From: Streptomyces sp. cf386
Lineage (GTDB): Bacteria; Actinomycetota; Actinomycetes; Streptomycetales; Streptomycetaceae
Assembly (NCBI RefSeq): GCF_900103585.1
Contig: NZ_FNHV01000005.1
Location: 493,502-557,501, forward strand
Length of the DNA stretch: 64,000 bases
Direction of reading: 5' to 3'
The first letter of the stretch is position 1; each line of letters opens with the position of its first letter. The notes under the pieces are model-generated. The model worked only from the letters and a program-made list of their open reading frames with translations, was not told the DNA's origin and did not search any database. This document shows positions 1 through 7,939 of this stretch, one piece after another. Position numbers and translations under genes: made by a program.

Positions 1-539
1 AGCAGCCCCTCGGTGACGGCGGTCAGTCCGAGGGCGAGGGCGGTGCCGGCCAGGACCAGCCGGACGGTGCCCGCGCCCAGGCCCGACAGTCCGAGGACGA
101 CGGCCGCCGCCGCGAGGCTCCCGACGAACGCGACGCCGGAGGAGGCGAGCAGCGGCAGCGAGACGCCGGTGACGGCGGCCAGCCCGAGCGCCAGGTAGGA
201 GCCCGCGTTCACCGCGAGGGTGTCGGGCGAGGCGAGCACGTTGCGGCTGACGGCCTGCAGGGCCGTGCCCGCCATGCCGAGCACGGCCCCGACGAGGAGT
301 CCGGCGGCCGCCCTCGGCAGCCGGGAGGCGATGACGACGGACGCGTCGGACGGGTCGGCCCGGCCGGTGAGCGCCTTCCACACCTCACCGGCGCCGACGG
401 CGGCGGTGCCCTGCGTGATGTCGACGACCGCGAGGGCCGCGACCAGCAGGACCAGTAGGGCCGTCACCACGGCCGCGCCCGTCCGGGACGTGGTCTCCGT
501 CGGCGTACGGGTGACGGGGGGTGTCGCGGTGACGGCCAT
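1..539 (-). CDS. FecCD-type siderophore ABC transporter permease (partial, C-terminus outside window)
   Basis: Membrane permease of an iron-siderophore importer. About 179 codons are visible, starting from an ATG at 539; the rest lies left of base 1. The translation has a Thr-rich cytoplasmic N-terminus, a hydrophobic first helix (ALLVLLVAALAVVDI), then the FecCD hallmark RLPRAAAGLLVGAVLGMAG and the ALQAVSRNVLASPDTL loop. Further Ala/Leu/Gly-rich helices continue to the edge. The gene starts 4 bp after the stop of the binding-protein gene, so binding protein, ATPase and permease form one leftward operon behind the iron box near 2400. The siderophore cannot be named from this sequence. Confidence 0.9.
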   Translation of the reverse strand, partial: MAVTATPPVTRTPTETTSRTGAAVVTALLVLLVAALAVVDITQGTAAVGAGEVWKALTGRADPSDASVVIASRLPRAAAGLLVGAVLGMAGTALQAVSRNVLASPDTLAVNAGSYLALGLAAVTGVSLPLLASSGVAFVGSLAAAAVVLGLSGLGAGTVRLVLAGTALALGLTAVTEGL

Positions 540-543
540 GGCG

Positions 544-1536
544 CTACTTCGTCAGCTCGGCGACGACGGCGTCGATGTACGCCTCCATCGACTGGGGACC
601 GCCGAACATCCAGATGCCGTCGGGCAGTCGGTGGACGTTGCCCTTCTTCACGAACGGCAGGGAGGTCCACACCTTGTCCTTGGACAGGGTGCCGTCCGCG
701 GTGAACGGAGTGCTGCTCTTGTCGCCGTCGTTGGCGATGTAGGCGAACCGCACGTCGTCGCCCAGCTTGGTGAGGCCCTCGACGTCGGTGGTGCCGAGTC
801 CGTAGTCCTTGTCGCCCTTGACGGTCCAGGCGTTCTTCAGACCGAGCTGCTCATTGACCGCGCCGATGAGGGAGCCGCTGGTGAAGGGCCGGATGGAGAC
901 CTGGTTGGAGATGTTGTAGCCGTCGGCGAAGGCGTACTGCGCACCGCCGAGCTTGGCATCCGCGAGGGCCTTCTTGCCTTCGGCGACCTTCGCGTCGAAG
1001 TCCTTCTTGAGCTGGTCGGCCTGCTCGGTGGTGCCGGTGGCCTGGGCGATGAGGTCGAGGTTCTTCGTCATCTGCCCGATCGGGTCGGAGGCGCCGGCGG
1101 AGCGCACCTCCAGGACCGGGGCGACCTTGCGCAGTTGCTTCACGGCGGCCGGGGGCAGGTCGGTGCTGGCGACGATGAGGTCCGGGGACAGCGCGGCGAT
1201 GGTGTCCATGCTGGGCTCGCCGCGGGTGCCGATGTCCTTGGGCTCGTTCTTCAGGGGGACCGCCTGGTCCCAGGTCTGGTAGCCCTTGACGTCGGCGACG
1301 CCGACCGGGTCGACGCCCAGCGATATCAGGAGCTCGACCTCGTGCCACTCGGTGCCGACCACCTTCTTGGCCGGCCCGTCGAGTTCGACCTTCGCGCCGG
1401 AGGCGTCGGTGAGGGTGATGGCCTCGTTCGTCTTCTTCGCGTCGTCGCTGTCGGCGGCGGGCTCGGTCGTACCGCATGCGGTCAGGGCGAGCGCCGCGGC
1501 GGTGGCGACCGCCGCGGTCATCATCAGGCGTCTCAT
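544..1536 (-). CDS. Iron-siderophore ABC transporter substrate-binding lipoprotein
   Basis: Extracellular lipoprotein that would deliver a ferric siderophore to the FecCD permease. 330 residues, starting MRRLMMTAAV with a lipobox LTAC (Cys about residue 21), then an acidic linker and a FepB/FhuD-type fold (PF01497) with the typical phrases VVGTEWHEVELL near the N-terminus and AALSPDLIVAS in the middle. The ATG at 1536 overlaps the stop of the upstream ATPase gene by 4 bp, indicating translational coupling. An upstream extension is open in this frame but runs antisense through the ATPase gene, so I rejected it. Iron-siderophore rather than B12 is inferred from the DtxR/IdeR box. Confidence 0.9.
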   Translation of the reverse strand: MRRLMMTAAVATAAALALTACGTTEPAADSDDAKKTNEAITLTDASGAKVELDGPAKKVVGTEWHEVELLISLGVDPVGVADVKGYQTWDQAVPLKNEPKDIGTRGEPSMDTIAALSPDLIVASTDLPPAAVKQLRKVAPVLEVRSAGASDPIGQMTKNLDLIAQATGTTEQADQLKKDFDAKVAEGKKALADAKLGGAQYAFADGYNISNQVSIRPFTSGSLIGAVNEQLGLKNAWTVKGDKDYGLGTTDVEGLTKLGDDVRFAYIANDGDKSSTPFTADGTLSKDKVWTSLPFVKKGNVHRLPDGIWMFGGPQSMEAYIDAVVAELTK

Positions 1537-2390
1537 GAGGATGTGCTGAGCCTTTCGCTTCGCGTGTGGTGGCGGCCGATCGCGCGGGTGCGCAGATGGC
1601 CGGTGAGCGGGTCGGTGCCGACTTCGATGCGGATGCCGTAGATGTCGGTCAGCCGCTGGGCGGTCAGTACGTCTTCGGGAAGGCCGTCCGCGACGATGCG
1701 TCCCTCGTGCAACAGCACGATCCGGTCGGCGAGAGCCGCGGCCTGGTCGAGGTCGTGCAGGACGGCGCCGACGGCGATCCCGTGGTCGTCGGCCAAGTCG
1801 CGGATGAGGTCGAGGAGTTCGACCTGGTAGCGCAGGTCGAGGTAGGTCGTGGGCTCGTCGAGGAGCAGTACGCCGGTCTCCTGGGCGAGGCAGCCCGCGA
1901 GCCACACCCGCTGGAGCTGCCCGCCGGACAGGTGCTCGGCCCCGCGCTCGGCGAGTTCCGCGACGCCGGTCATGGCGAGCGCGCGGTCCACCGCGGCCCG
2001 CCCGTCCGGGTCCGCCCTGCCCCAGCGGCCCCGGTACGGATAGCGACCGAACTCGACGACGTCGCGCACGGTCAGCCCACTGGGCGTGGGGCGCCCCTGC
2101 GTCAGCAGCGCCACCCGGCGCGAGAACTCACGAGGGGTCAGCGCGAGGCCGTCGGTGTCGTCGATGACGAGTGTGGCGGTCCTGGGCCGCTGCAGCCGTG
2201 CGATCGTGCGCAGAAGTGTCGACTTCCCGCTGCCGTTCGGGCCCACCAGCACCGTCACTTCGCCCGGCCGCAACGCCAACGACGCCTCGTGTACGACGTC
2301 GATGCCTTCGTACGCCACGGTGACTCCCGTGGCCGACAGTTCATGACCGCGGGGACGCACCGCCGCAGAGGTCTCTTCACCCGCATACAC
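1533..2390 (-). CDS. Iron-siderophore ABC transporter ATP-binding protein
   Basis: Cytoplasmic ATPase of the FecCD-type importer. 285 residues with Walker A GPNGSGKST (about residues 52-60), Q-loop, signature LSGGQLQRVWLAG, Walker B VLLLDEPTT, D-loop and H-loop His in AVLHDLDQAAAL. All motifs are intact, so it should be active. It is the first gene of the leftward operon and overlaps the binding-protein gene by 4 bp. The GTG at 2390 is the start that keeps the expected short N-terminal extension. It has no recognisable ribosome-binding site, and the iron box ends only about 6 bp upstream, so the mRNA may be leaderless or nearly so. Confidence 0.92.
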   Translation of the reverse strand: MYAGEETSAAVRPRGHELSATGVTVAYEGIDVVHEASLALRPGEVTVLVGPNGSGKSTLLRTIARLQRPRTATLVIDDTDGLALTPREFSRRVALLTQGRPTPSGLTVRDVVEFGRYPYRGRWGRADPDGRAAVDRALAMTGVAELAERGAEHLSGGQLQRVWLAGCLAQETGVLLLDEPTTYLDLRYQVELLDLIRDLADDHGIAVGAVLHDLDQAAALADRIVLLHEGRIVADGLPEDVLTAQRLTDIYGIRIEVGTDPLTGHLRTRAIGRHHTRSERLSTSS

Positions 2391-2395
2391 GGAGC

Positions 2396-2414
2396 ACAGG
2401 TTAGCCTAACCTAA
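2396..2414 (-). promoter_or_regulatory. DtxR/IdeR-type iron box upstream of siderophore importer
   Basis: On the minus strand the site reads TTAGGTTAGGCTAACCTGT. It matches the classical DtxR/IdeR 19-mer TTAGGTTAGGCTAACCTAA at 17 of 19 positions, differing only in the last two. It lies directly upstream of the ATPase gene that heads the importer operon, where bound repressor would block transcription under iron sufficiency. It is about 120 bp from the rightward gene at 2537, so control of that gene is less likely. Confidence 0.9.
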
Positions 2415-2536
2415 GTGCCATCTGTGAAGGGGTGGACGTCCGCACGCAAGCAACACTTCGGCCAAGGTCGGTCTCCAACAGGGAGCCGACTTCCCTCGTA
2501 GGCTGAATCTCGCCCGCGAACGGACAGGAGGCCGAG

Positions 2537-3256
2537 GTGCCCGAGACAACGCCGACCGAGACGACGGTCGCCGAGGTGATGGCCGAGCTGGCCGAGCTGG
2601 CCGAGCTGGCCGAGCTGGCCGAGCTGGCCGAGCTGGAGGACCCGAAGGCACGCGCGGTGAACGAGAAGCACGGCGACGATCACGGTGTGAACCTCGGCAG
2701 GCTGCGCGCGCTCGCGAAGCGGCTGAAGACGCAGCAGGAACTCGCGCGCCGACTCTGGGAGACGGGTGACACCGCGGCCAGGCTGCTGGCACTCCTGATC
2801 TGCCGCCCGAAGGCGTTCACGCGTGACGAGCTGGACGCCATGCTGCGCGAGGCGCGCACGCCCAAGGTGCACGACTGGCTCGTGAACTACCTGGTGAAGA
2901 AGAACCCGCACGCCGAAGAGCTACGCCTGGCCTGGCCGGCCGACCCGGATCCGGTGGTCGCGAGCGCCGGATGGGCGCTGACCACCGAACGCGTGGCGAA
3001 AAGGCCCGAGGGCCTCGATCTCGCGGGACTGCTCGACACCATCGAGGCGGAGATGAAGGACGCCCCGGATCGCCTGCAGTGGGCCATGAACCACTGCCTG
3101 GCCCGGATCGGGATCGAGCACGCCGAGCACCGCACCCGTGCACTCGACATCGGCGAACGCCTGGAGGTACTCAAGGACTACCCGACCTCCCCCGGCTGCA
3201 CGTCCCCGTTCGCGCCCGTCTGGATCACGGAGATGGTGCGCCGACAGCAGAACTAG
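2537..3256 (+). CDS. DNA alkylation repair family (HEAT-like) protein with AEL-repeat N-terminus
   Basis: 239-residue protein resembling the DNA_alkylation family (PF08713, AlkC/AlkD-like HEAT repeats that recognise alkylated bases). From about residue 45 it has successive amphipathic helices, with phrases such as ARRLWETGDTAARLLALL and KVHDWLVNYLVKK, and a C-terminal WAMNHCLARIGI helix. It starts at GTG 2537, preceded by GGAGG. Residues 16-33 are six exact Ala-Glu-Leu triplets encoded by a perfect nine-base tandem repeat. Family members that act as glycosylases need specific catalytic Asp/Trp residues, which I cannot align here, so enzymatic activity is unproven. It appears to be monocistronic. 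Confidence 0.75.
   Translation: MPETTPTETTVAEVMAELAELAELAELAELAELEDPKARAVNEKHGDDHGVNLGRLRALAKRLKTQQELARRLWETGDTAARLLALLICRPKAFTRDELDAMLREARTPKVHDWLVNYLVKKNPHAEELRLAWPADPDPVVASAGWALTTERVAKRPEGLDLAGLLDTIEAEMKDAPDRLQWAMNHCLARIGIEHAEHRTRALDIGERLEVLKDYPTSPGCTSPFAPVWITEMVRRQQN
2582..2635 (+). repeat. Six perfect tandem copies of a 9-bp unit (GCCGAGCTG)
   Basis: The unit GCCGAGCTG occurs six times head to tail inside the 5' end of the DNA-alkylation-repair-like gene and encodes (AEL)6. The unit length is a multiple of three, so gain or loss of copies keeps the reading frame. Perfect identity between copies suggests recent slippage expansion. Confidence 0.95.
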
Positions 3257-3362
3257 ACGGCAGTGAGGCAGATCAGACCTCTTGCGCAATTTGTCCGCAT
3301 GACGTCACCATGTTTGGGCCGAAACCGCAGACGGGGATCCCCAACGATCGGCTCCCGCCCCT

Positions 3363-5369
3363 ATGTCCACCGAACCCCCACCGTCCAAGGTCCAAACGCC
3401 TGACGCCCTCCATCCCCTGGCCAACGCCGTCCTGACTACCGACCGCACTTGGCGGGTCACGTTTTTCAACAGACCCGCTGAACGCCTTTTGGGCCTGTCG
3501 GAGGAATGGCTCGGCCGCGTGCTGTGGGATGTGGTCCCCCATTTCCACACCACAGGTGTGAAGCTCGCCTGCCAGCAGGCCACCACCGCCGGCAAGCCGA
3601 CCGGCTTCAGCGTCGGCTGGCCCCTGGACCAGCGCTTGCTCCGTATTCAGGTGTTTCCCGTCTCCACCGGCATGACTCTCTGCTTCAGCGACATCACCCA
3701 CCGACACCGGAACGGGGAGGAGGCGCCGGCCGAGGGCACGGTCGCCAAGTACGCCGACAGGATCGTCGAACTCACTCAGGCCCTGGCCATGGCGGTGACC
3801 GGACTGGACGTGGTGAGTGTCGTCGAGGATCACGCACGGCAATTGTTCGGCGCCGACGGGGTCGGTTTCTGGTATCGCGACGGGGAACAGTTGACGTCGT
3901 TCGGCAATGCCGGAAACACACTGGAATTCGTCAACTGGATGAAGGAGACGCCGCCACCACCGTTCGATCGATGCCCAGCCGGAGAGGCACTGACCGAACG
4001 TGCCCCGTTCTTCATCTCCTCGCCCGCCGAGTACGTCGGCCGCTACCCGCACATGGCCCACATGCCGACCGCCAGCGGTAAGAAGGCCTGGGCGTTTCTT
4101 CCCTTGGTCACCTCCGGCGACCCCATCGGCGTGTGCATCTTCTCCTACAACCGGCCCCATGCATTCAGCCCCGAGGAACGCAACCTGTTCACGGTGCTGT
4201 GCGGTCTCATAGCCCAGGCGCTGGCCCGAGCCCGTCTCTACGATGCCGAGCACCGCCGGTCGCATGAGCTGCAGCGCGGTCTCCTCCCCCGGGTCCTGCC
4301 CTCCCTCCCCGGCGTCACCACGGCCGCCCGCTACCTTCCGGCCGGCGACGGAGCCGAAGTCGGCGGCGACTGGTACGACGTGATTCCGCTGCCCTCGGAT
4401 CGAGTCGCCCTCGTCATCGGTGACGTCATGGGCCATGGTCTGCGCGAGGCCGCGATCATGGGGCAGTTGCGCACCGCCGTGCGCACCCTCGCCGATCTCG
4501 GGCAAGCGCCGGACGAACTCTTCTACCACCTCAACAGCCTGGTCGGTGACCTCGGCGACGACTACTACGCCACCTGTCTGTGCGCCATCTACGACCCGAC
4601 CAGCCGCCTTTGCACCCTCACCACGGCCGGCCATCCCCCACCCGTCGTCGTCCACCCCGACGGCTCCCGCTACTTCCCCGATCTGCCCGACAATCCACCC
4701 CTGGGAACCGCGGCCTTCCCCTACGAGACGGCAACACTCGAACTCCCCGAAGGCAGCCTGTTGGTGCTCTACACCGACGGCCTGATCCAGGATCCGACGC
4801 GCGATATCGACCAGGGAATGGCCGAGCTCTCCCGGCGCGTCGCAAGAACTCGGGAACCCGGCAGTGCCGATCTCGAAGCCCTCTGCGACAGCCTGCTGAG
4901 CGGCTTCTCCCACACCGACACATCGTGCTTCCGGGACGACGCCGCACTGCTGATCGCACGCACCTGCGCGTCATCTCCCCAGGACATCGCATCCTGGCAA
5001 TTGCCCGAGGACCCCAAGGCCGCCGGACAAGCGCGCAAGCACGTCCGGGATCAACTCACCACGTGGGGACTGGAAGAACTGGTGATGACCACGGAACTCC
5101 TCGCCAGCGAACTGGTCGGTAACGTGATTCGCCATGCCAAGGGCCCGATCACCCTCCGCCTGCTGCGCAGCCGCACTCTGATCTGCGAGGTGACCGACCG
5201 CAGTCTCACCATGCCTCGCATTCGCCATGCGGCGGACACGGACGAGGGCGGAAGAGGCCTGCAGTTGGTCGCCGCGCTGGCCGACCGGTGGGGGGCGCGG
5301 TGCACCGACTCCGGCAAATGCATCTGGACCGAGCAATCCCTTGCGGCCGACAAATCGGCAGCTTCGTGA
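3363..5369 (+). CDS. PAS-GAF-SpoIIE phosphatase with C-terminal histidine-kinase-like ATPase domain
   Basis: 668-residue cytoplasmic signalling protein. Domains in order: a PAS-like sensor (about residues 15-115, containing TDRTWRVTFFNRPAERLLG), a GAF-like domain (about 135-290), and a PP2C/SpoIIE serine phosphatase (about 300-545) with metal-site motifs GGDWYDVIPL, GDVMGHG, TAGHPPP, YTDGL and FRDDAAL. Last is an RsbW-like HATPase_c domain (about 555-660) with ELVGNVIRHA and GGRGLQLV. Such proteins dephosphorylate anti-anti-sigma factors and can also carry the anti-sigma kinase. No partner anti-sigma or anti-anti-sigma gene is adjacent, so the target is elsewhere. ATG start at 3363; it converges with the LacI gene, leaving 7 bp between the stops. 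Confidence 0.9.
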   Translation: MSTEPPPSKVQTPDALHPLANAVLTTDRTWRVTFFNRPAERLLGLSEEWLGRVLWDVVPHFHTTGVKLACQQATTAGKPTGFSVGWPLDQRLLRIQVFPVSTGMTLCFSDITHRHRNGEEAPAEGTVAKYADRIVELTQALAMAVTGLDVVSVVEDHARQLFGADGVGFWYRDGEQLTSFGNAGNTLEFVNWMKETPPPPFDRCPAGEALTERAPFFISSPAEYVGRYPHMAHMPTASGKKAWAFLPLVTSGDPIGVCIFSYNRPHAFSPEERNLFTVLCGLIAQALARARLYDAEHRRSHELQRGLLPRVLPSLPGVTTAARYLPAGDGAEVGGDWYDVIPLPSDRVALVIGDVMGHGLREAAIMGQLRTAVRTLADLGQAPDELFYHLNSLVGDLGDDYYATCLCAIYDPTSRLCTLTTAGHPPPVVVHPDGSRYFPDLPDNPPLGTAAFPYETATLELPEGSLLVLYTDGLIQDPTRDIDQGMAELSRRVARTREPGSADLEALCDSLLSGFSHTDTSCFRDDAALLIARTCASSPQDIASWQLPEDPKAAGQARKHVRDQLTTWGLEELVMTTELLASELVGNVIRHAKGPITLRLLRSRTLICEVTDRSLTMPRIRHAADTDEGGRGLQLVAALADRWGARCTDSGKCIWTEQSLAADKSAAS

Positions 5370-5376
5370 CGGTCGG

Positions 5377-6402
5377 TCAGACAGACCGGGAATCCGTCGT
5401 CGTACTGCCCCGGACGAGCAACCGGTGCGGCGCCTTCGCGTCCGCCGGCGGCGATGCCGTACCGGCGATGATCCCGACGAGTGTGCTGACGGCCGTCTCC
5501 GCGATGCGGGCCTTGTCGGGCGCGATGGTGGTGAGGGTCGGCGAGCTGTACTCGCCTTCCTGAATGCCGTCGATGCCGATCACGGCGATGTCCTCGGGGA
5601 CGCGGACTCCGGCGCGTGTCAGCGCGTGCATCGCGCCGATGGCGAGAAGGTCGTTGTAGCAGAAGACGGCGTCCGGTGGCTCGGGCAGGGCGAGGAGGCG
5701 GGTCATGGCCTCGGCGCCGAGGTGCCGGTGGAAGCGTGGCGTGGGGACGATGAGGCTTTCGTCGAGGGGCAGGCCCGCACCCTCCAGGGCCCGGCGGTAG
5801 CCGATGGTGCGCAGCTGCGCGGTCTCGCCGGTGCTGTAGGGCTGGTCACCGATGGCTGCTATCCGCCGGCGGCCCAGGCCGATGAGGTGTTCGGTGGCCT
5901 CGCGGGCCGCGGCGACGTTGTCGATGGCCACGTGGTGGAAGCTGCCGTTGAAGATGTGCTCGCCGAGCAGGACGACGGGCACCCGGTTGGTGCGGCCGCG
6001 CAGTTCGTCCTCGGAGATGGCGAGCGGGCTCAGCAGCAGTCCGTCGAACATGGTGGCGCGCGACTCACGGCCGAGCAGCTCCCGCTCCCGCGCCACGTCG
6101 CCGTCGGTCTGGTCGAGCATCACGACATAGCCATGGGCGCGGGCCGCGGTGATGACCTCGCGGGCCAGTTCGGCGAAGTAGGGGACGTCGAGCTCCGGCA
6201 CGACGAGGGCGAGCATGCCGGTGCGGCCTCGGCGGAGGTTGCGGGCGACCAGGTTGGGCCGGTAGTCGAGCTCTTCCAGCGCCGCCTCCACGCGGGTGCG
6301 CAGTTCTTCGGAGACGGGCACCGAGGAGTTGACCACGTTGGACACCGTGCGGATCGAGACTCCCGCGCGTCGCGCGACGTCACGCAGGGTTGCGCCGGCC
6401 AT
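5377..6402 (-). CDS. LacI-family transcriptional regulator of the adjacent sugar ABC operon
   Basis: 341-residue LacI/GalR repressor. The N-terminal helix-turn-helix reads TLRDVARRAGVSIRTVSNVV, the hinge helix YRPNLVARNLRRGRTG follows, then a periplasmic-binding-protein-like effector domain ending in VRGSTTTDSRSV. The start at 6402 is chosen because the next upstream residues are unlike the family and an AGAGGGA sequence precedes this ATG. It is divergent from the binding-protein gene at 6575. The 172-bp gap holds two near-identical TTGCATCGTTGCAA palindromes, which are the natural operators for this protein. The ligand is probably the oligosaccharide processed by the GH2 enzyme downstream. 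Confidence 0.9.
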   Translation of the reverse strand: MAGATLRDVARRAGVSIRTVSNVVNSSVPVSEELRTRVEAALEELDYRPNLVARNLRRGRTGMLALVVPELDVPYFAELAREVITAARAHGYVVMLDQTDGDVARERELLGRESRATMFDGLLLSPLAISEDELRGRTNRVPVVLLGEHIFNGSFHHVAIDNVAAAREATEHLIGLGRRRIAAIGDQPYSTGETAQLRTIGYRRALEGAGLPLDESLIVPTPRFHRHLGAEAMTRLLALPEPPDAVFCYNDLLAIGAMHALTRAGVRVPEDIAVIGIDGIQEGEYSSPTLTTIAPDKARIAETAVSTLVGIIAGTASPPADAKAPHRLLVRGSTTTDSRSV

Positions 6403-6488
6403 CCCTGTCCCTCTCTGCCGGTGTTCCGCCCGCCGGGCCTCTCCGGCGGGGCTGCTGCACATCGCGGCAATCGAATGTTACCCGGGTA

Positions 6489-6533
6489 TTGCATCGTTGC
6501 AAAAGGCGTCGCATCATCTCTGCATCGTTGCAA
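6489..6533. promoter_or_regulatory. Tandem LacI-type operators TTGCATCGTTGCAA
   Basis: TTGCATCGTTGCAA (arms TTGCA/TGCAA) lies at 6489-6502, and a copy with one mismatch (first base C) at 6520-6533. The centres are 31 bp apart, about three helical turns, so two repressor dimers could sit on one face of the DNA. The pair lies between divergent LacI (start 6402) and binding-protein (start 6575) genes. A further short palindrome TACCCGGGTA sits just beside them at 6479-6488. Confidence 0.8.
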
Positions 6534-6574
6534 TCCGGCCTTGGTGACCGCATCCCCCCAGAGGAGCCGCGCTC

Positions 6575-7939
6575 ATGTCCAGATCATCCGTTCCGCGCCG
6601 CAGGGTCCTACGCGGCGCCCTGGGCGTCGGTGCCCTCACCGCCGGCGCCGGCCCGCTCGCCGCAGCCTGCGCCCCCGGCTCCACCGGGACCGAGCCACGC
6701 AGACTCACCGGGACGCCCACCGCTTCGGCCAAGGGCGAGATCACCATCTGGAACCGCTCGGGCGATCTCTTCAAGGTCTTCGACGCGGCCATCGACGAGT
6801 TCCGCAAGGCCTATCCCCGGGTGACGGTGAATCACCAGGCCGTCGACATCGACGCCAAACTCGCCAACACCCTGATCACCGGGGCGGATCTGCCGGACGG
6901 CAGCTTCTGGGACGACGCCAAGATCGGCAGTCAGGCCGAGCATCTGTACGACCTGACGGACCTGATCGAGCCCTATCGCAAGCAGACCTCGCCGTACAAG
7001 CTCTCGGTCAACACCGTCGACGGCCGCATCTACGGCGTGCCCTGGGATCTGGACCCGGGTCTGCTCTGGTACCGCGAGGACCTGCTGGAGGACGCGGGCG
7101 TCGATCCGGCGGGCATCGGGACGTACGACGATCTGCTGGACGCGGCCCGGGCGCTGAAGGAGAAGAACCCCGAGGCGGCCCCGATCCACCTCGACAAGGA
7201 TCCCTTCCTCGGCCAGCTGTGGCTGGAGATGCTCGCCAACCAGCAGGGCACCAGCCTCACGGACGCCGATGGCAAGGTCCGACTGGACTCCAAGGAGTAC
7301 CGCACCATCCTGAGCTGGGTTCGGTCAGCGGTCGACGAGAATCTGGTGACACATGCCGAGTACCTGAAGCAAGCCGACCTCGCCGCGCTGGAGGACGGCC
7401 GGCAGGCACTCGTGCCCTGGGCGGTGTGGTGGTCGTTCGCTCCCCAGCAGCTGCTGAAGCGGACCAAGGGGAAGTGGCGGGCCACTCAGCTGCCCGCCTG
7501 GACACCCGGTGGTGCGCGCAGCGGCGCCATGGGCGGCAGCAGCTTCATCATCCCGGCGAAGGCGAAGAACCCCGAACTGGCCTGGCTGCTCTATGAGTTC
7601 CTGTGTTTCAAGGAGCCCGGCTACACCGCGGTCTACGGACCGGGCAACGTCTACCCGGGCGGCCTCAACACCTCCGTGCCCAGCTACACACCCGCGCGCA
7701 AGGCCGACAAGCCGCTCTTCGAGCCGGTGCAGGCGCTCGGCGGTCAGGACCTGTGGAAGATCGCCGTGGACGCGGCCGCCACCATCCCGGCCGCCGCGCC
7801 GATCCCGGCCTGGTGGAGCAAGTCGGTCGACTACCTGGGCAACAACCTCCAGCGGCTGATGGAAGGGGCCATGGCCCCCGACGACGTCATCGACGACTCC
7901 ACCCGCAAGATCCAGCGCAATCTGGTGGACCGCGCGTGA
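6575..7939 (+). CDS. Sugar ABC transporter substrate-binding lipoprotein (Tat-type signal)
   Basis: 454-residue extracellular solute-binding protein of the family 1/UgpB type. The signal peptide carries a twin-arginine-like PRRRVLRGALGV followed by lipobox AAAC, so it is probably exported folded and then lipidated. The mature part has phrases usual for oligosaccharide binders: GEITIWNRSGDLFKVFDAAI at the start, YGVPWDLDPGLLWYREDLL in the middle and AKNPELAWLLYEFL near the C-terminus. ATG 6575 follows a GAGGAG ribosome-binding site. Its stop overlaps the GTG of the first permease by GTGA. The substrate is probably a plant-derived oligosaccharide, inferred only from the following GH2 and secreted glycosidase genes. 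Confidence 0.9.
   Translation: MSRSSVPRRRVLRGALGVGALTAGAGPLAAACAPGSTGTEPRRLTGTPTASAKGEITIWNRSGDLFKVFDAAIDEFRKAYPRVTVNHQAVDIDAKLANTLITGADLPDGSFWDDAKIGSQAEHLYDLTDLIEPYRKQTSPYKLSVNTVDGRIYGVPWDLDPGLLWYREDLLEDAGVDPAGIGTYDDLLDAARALKEKNPEAAPIHLDKDPFLGQLWLEMLANQQGTSLTDADGKVRLDSKEYRTILSWVRSAVDENLVTHAEYLKQADLAALEDGRQALVPWAVWWSFAPQQLLKRTKGKWRATQLPAWTPGGARSGAMGGSSFIIPAKAKNPELAWLLYEFLCFKEPGYTAVYGPGNVYPGGLNTSVPSYTPARKADKPLFEPVQALGGQDLWKIAVDAAATIPAAAPIPAWWSKSVDYLGNNLQRLMEGAMAPDDVIDDSTRKIQRNLVDRA

Noticed and set aside
41..198. Small plus-strand ORF at the left edge
   Set aside because: Opposite strand reads as a FecCD permease with characteristic motifs.
220..1641. Long plus-strand open frame opposite the siderophore binding-protein gene
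   Set aside because: High GC leaves the antisense frame open. Its translation is low-complexity Val/Gly/Asp-rich with no domain, and the minus strand has clear transporter genes.
2411..2911. Minus-strand frames containing an LGQLGQ repeat
   Set aside because: They are the antisense of the (AEL)6 repeat in the DNA-alkylation-repair-like gene and have no independent support.
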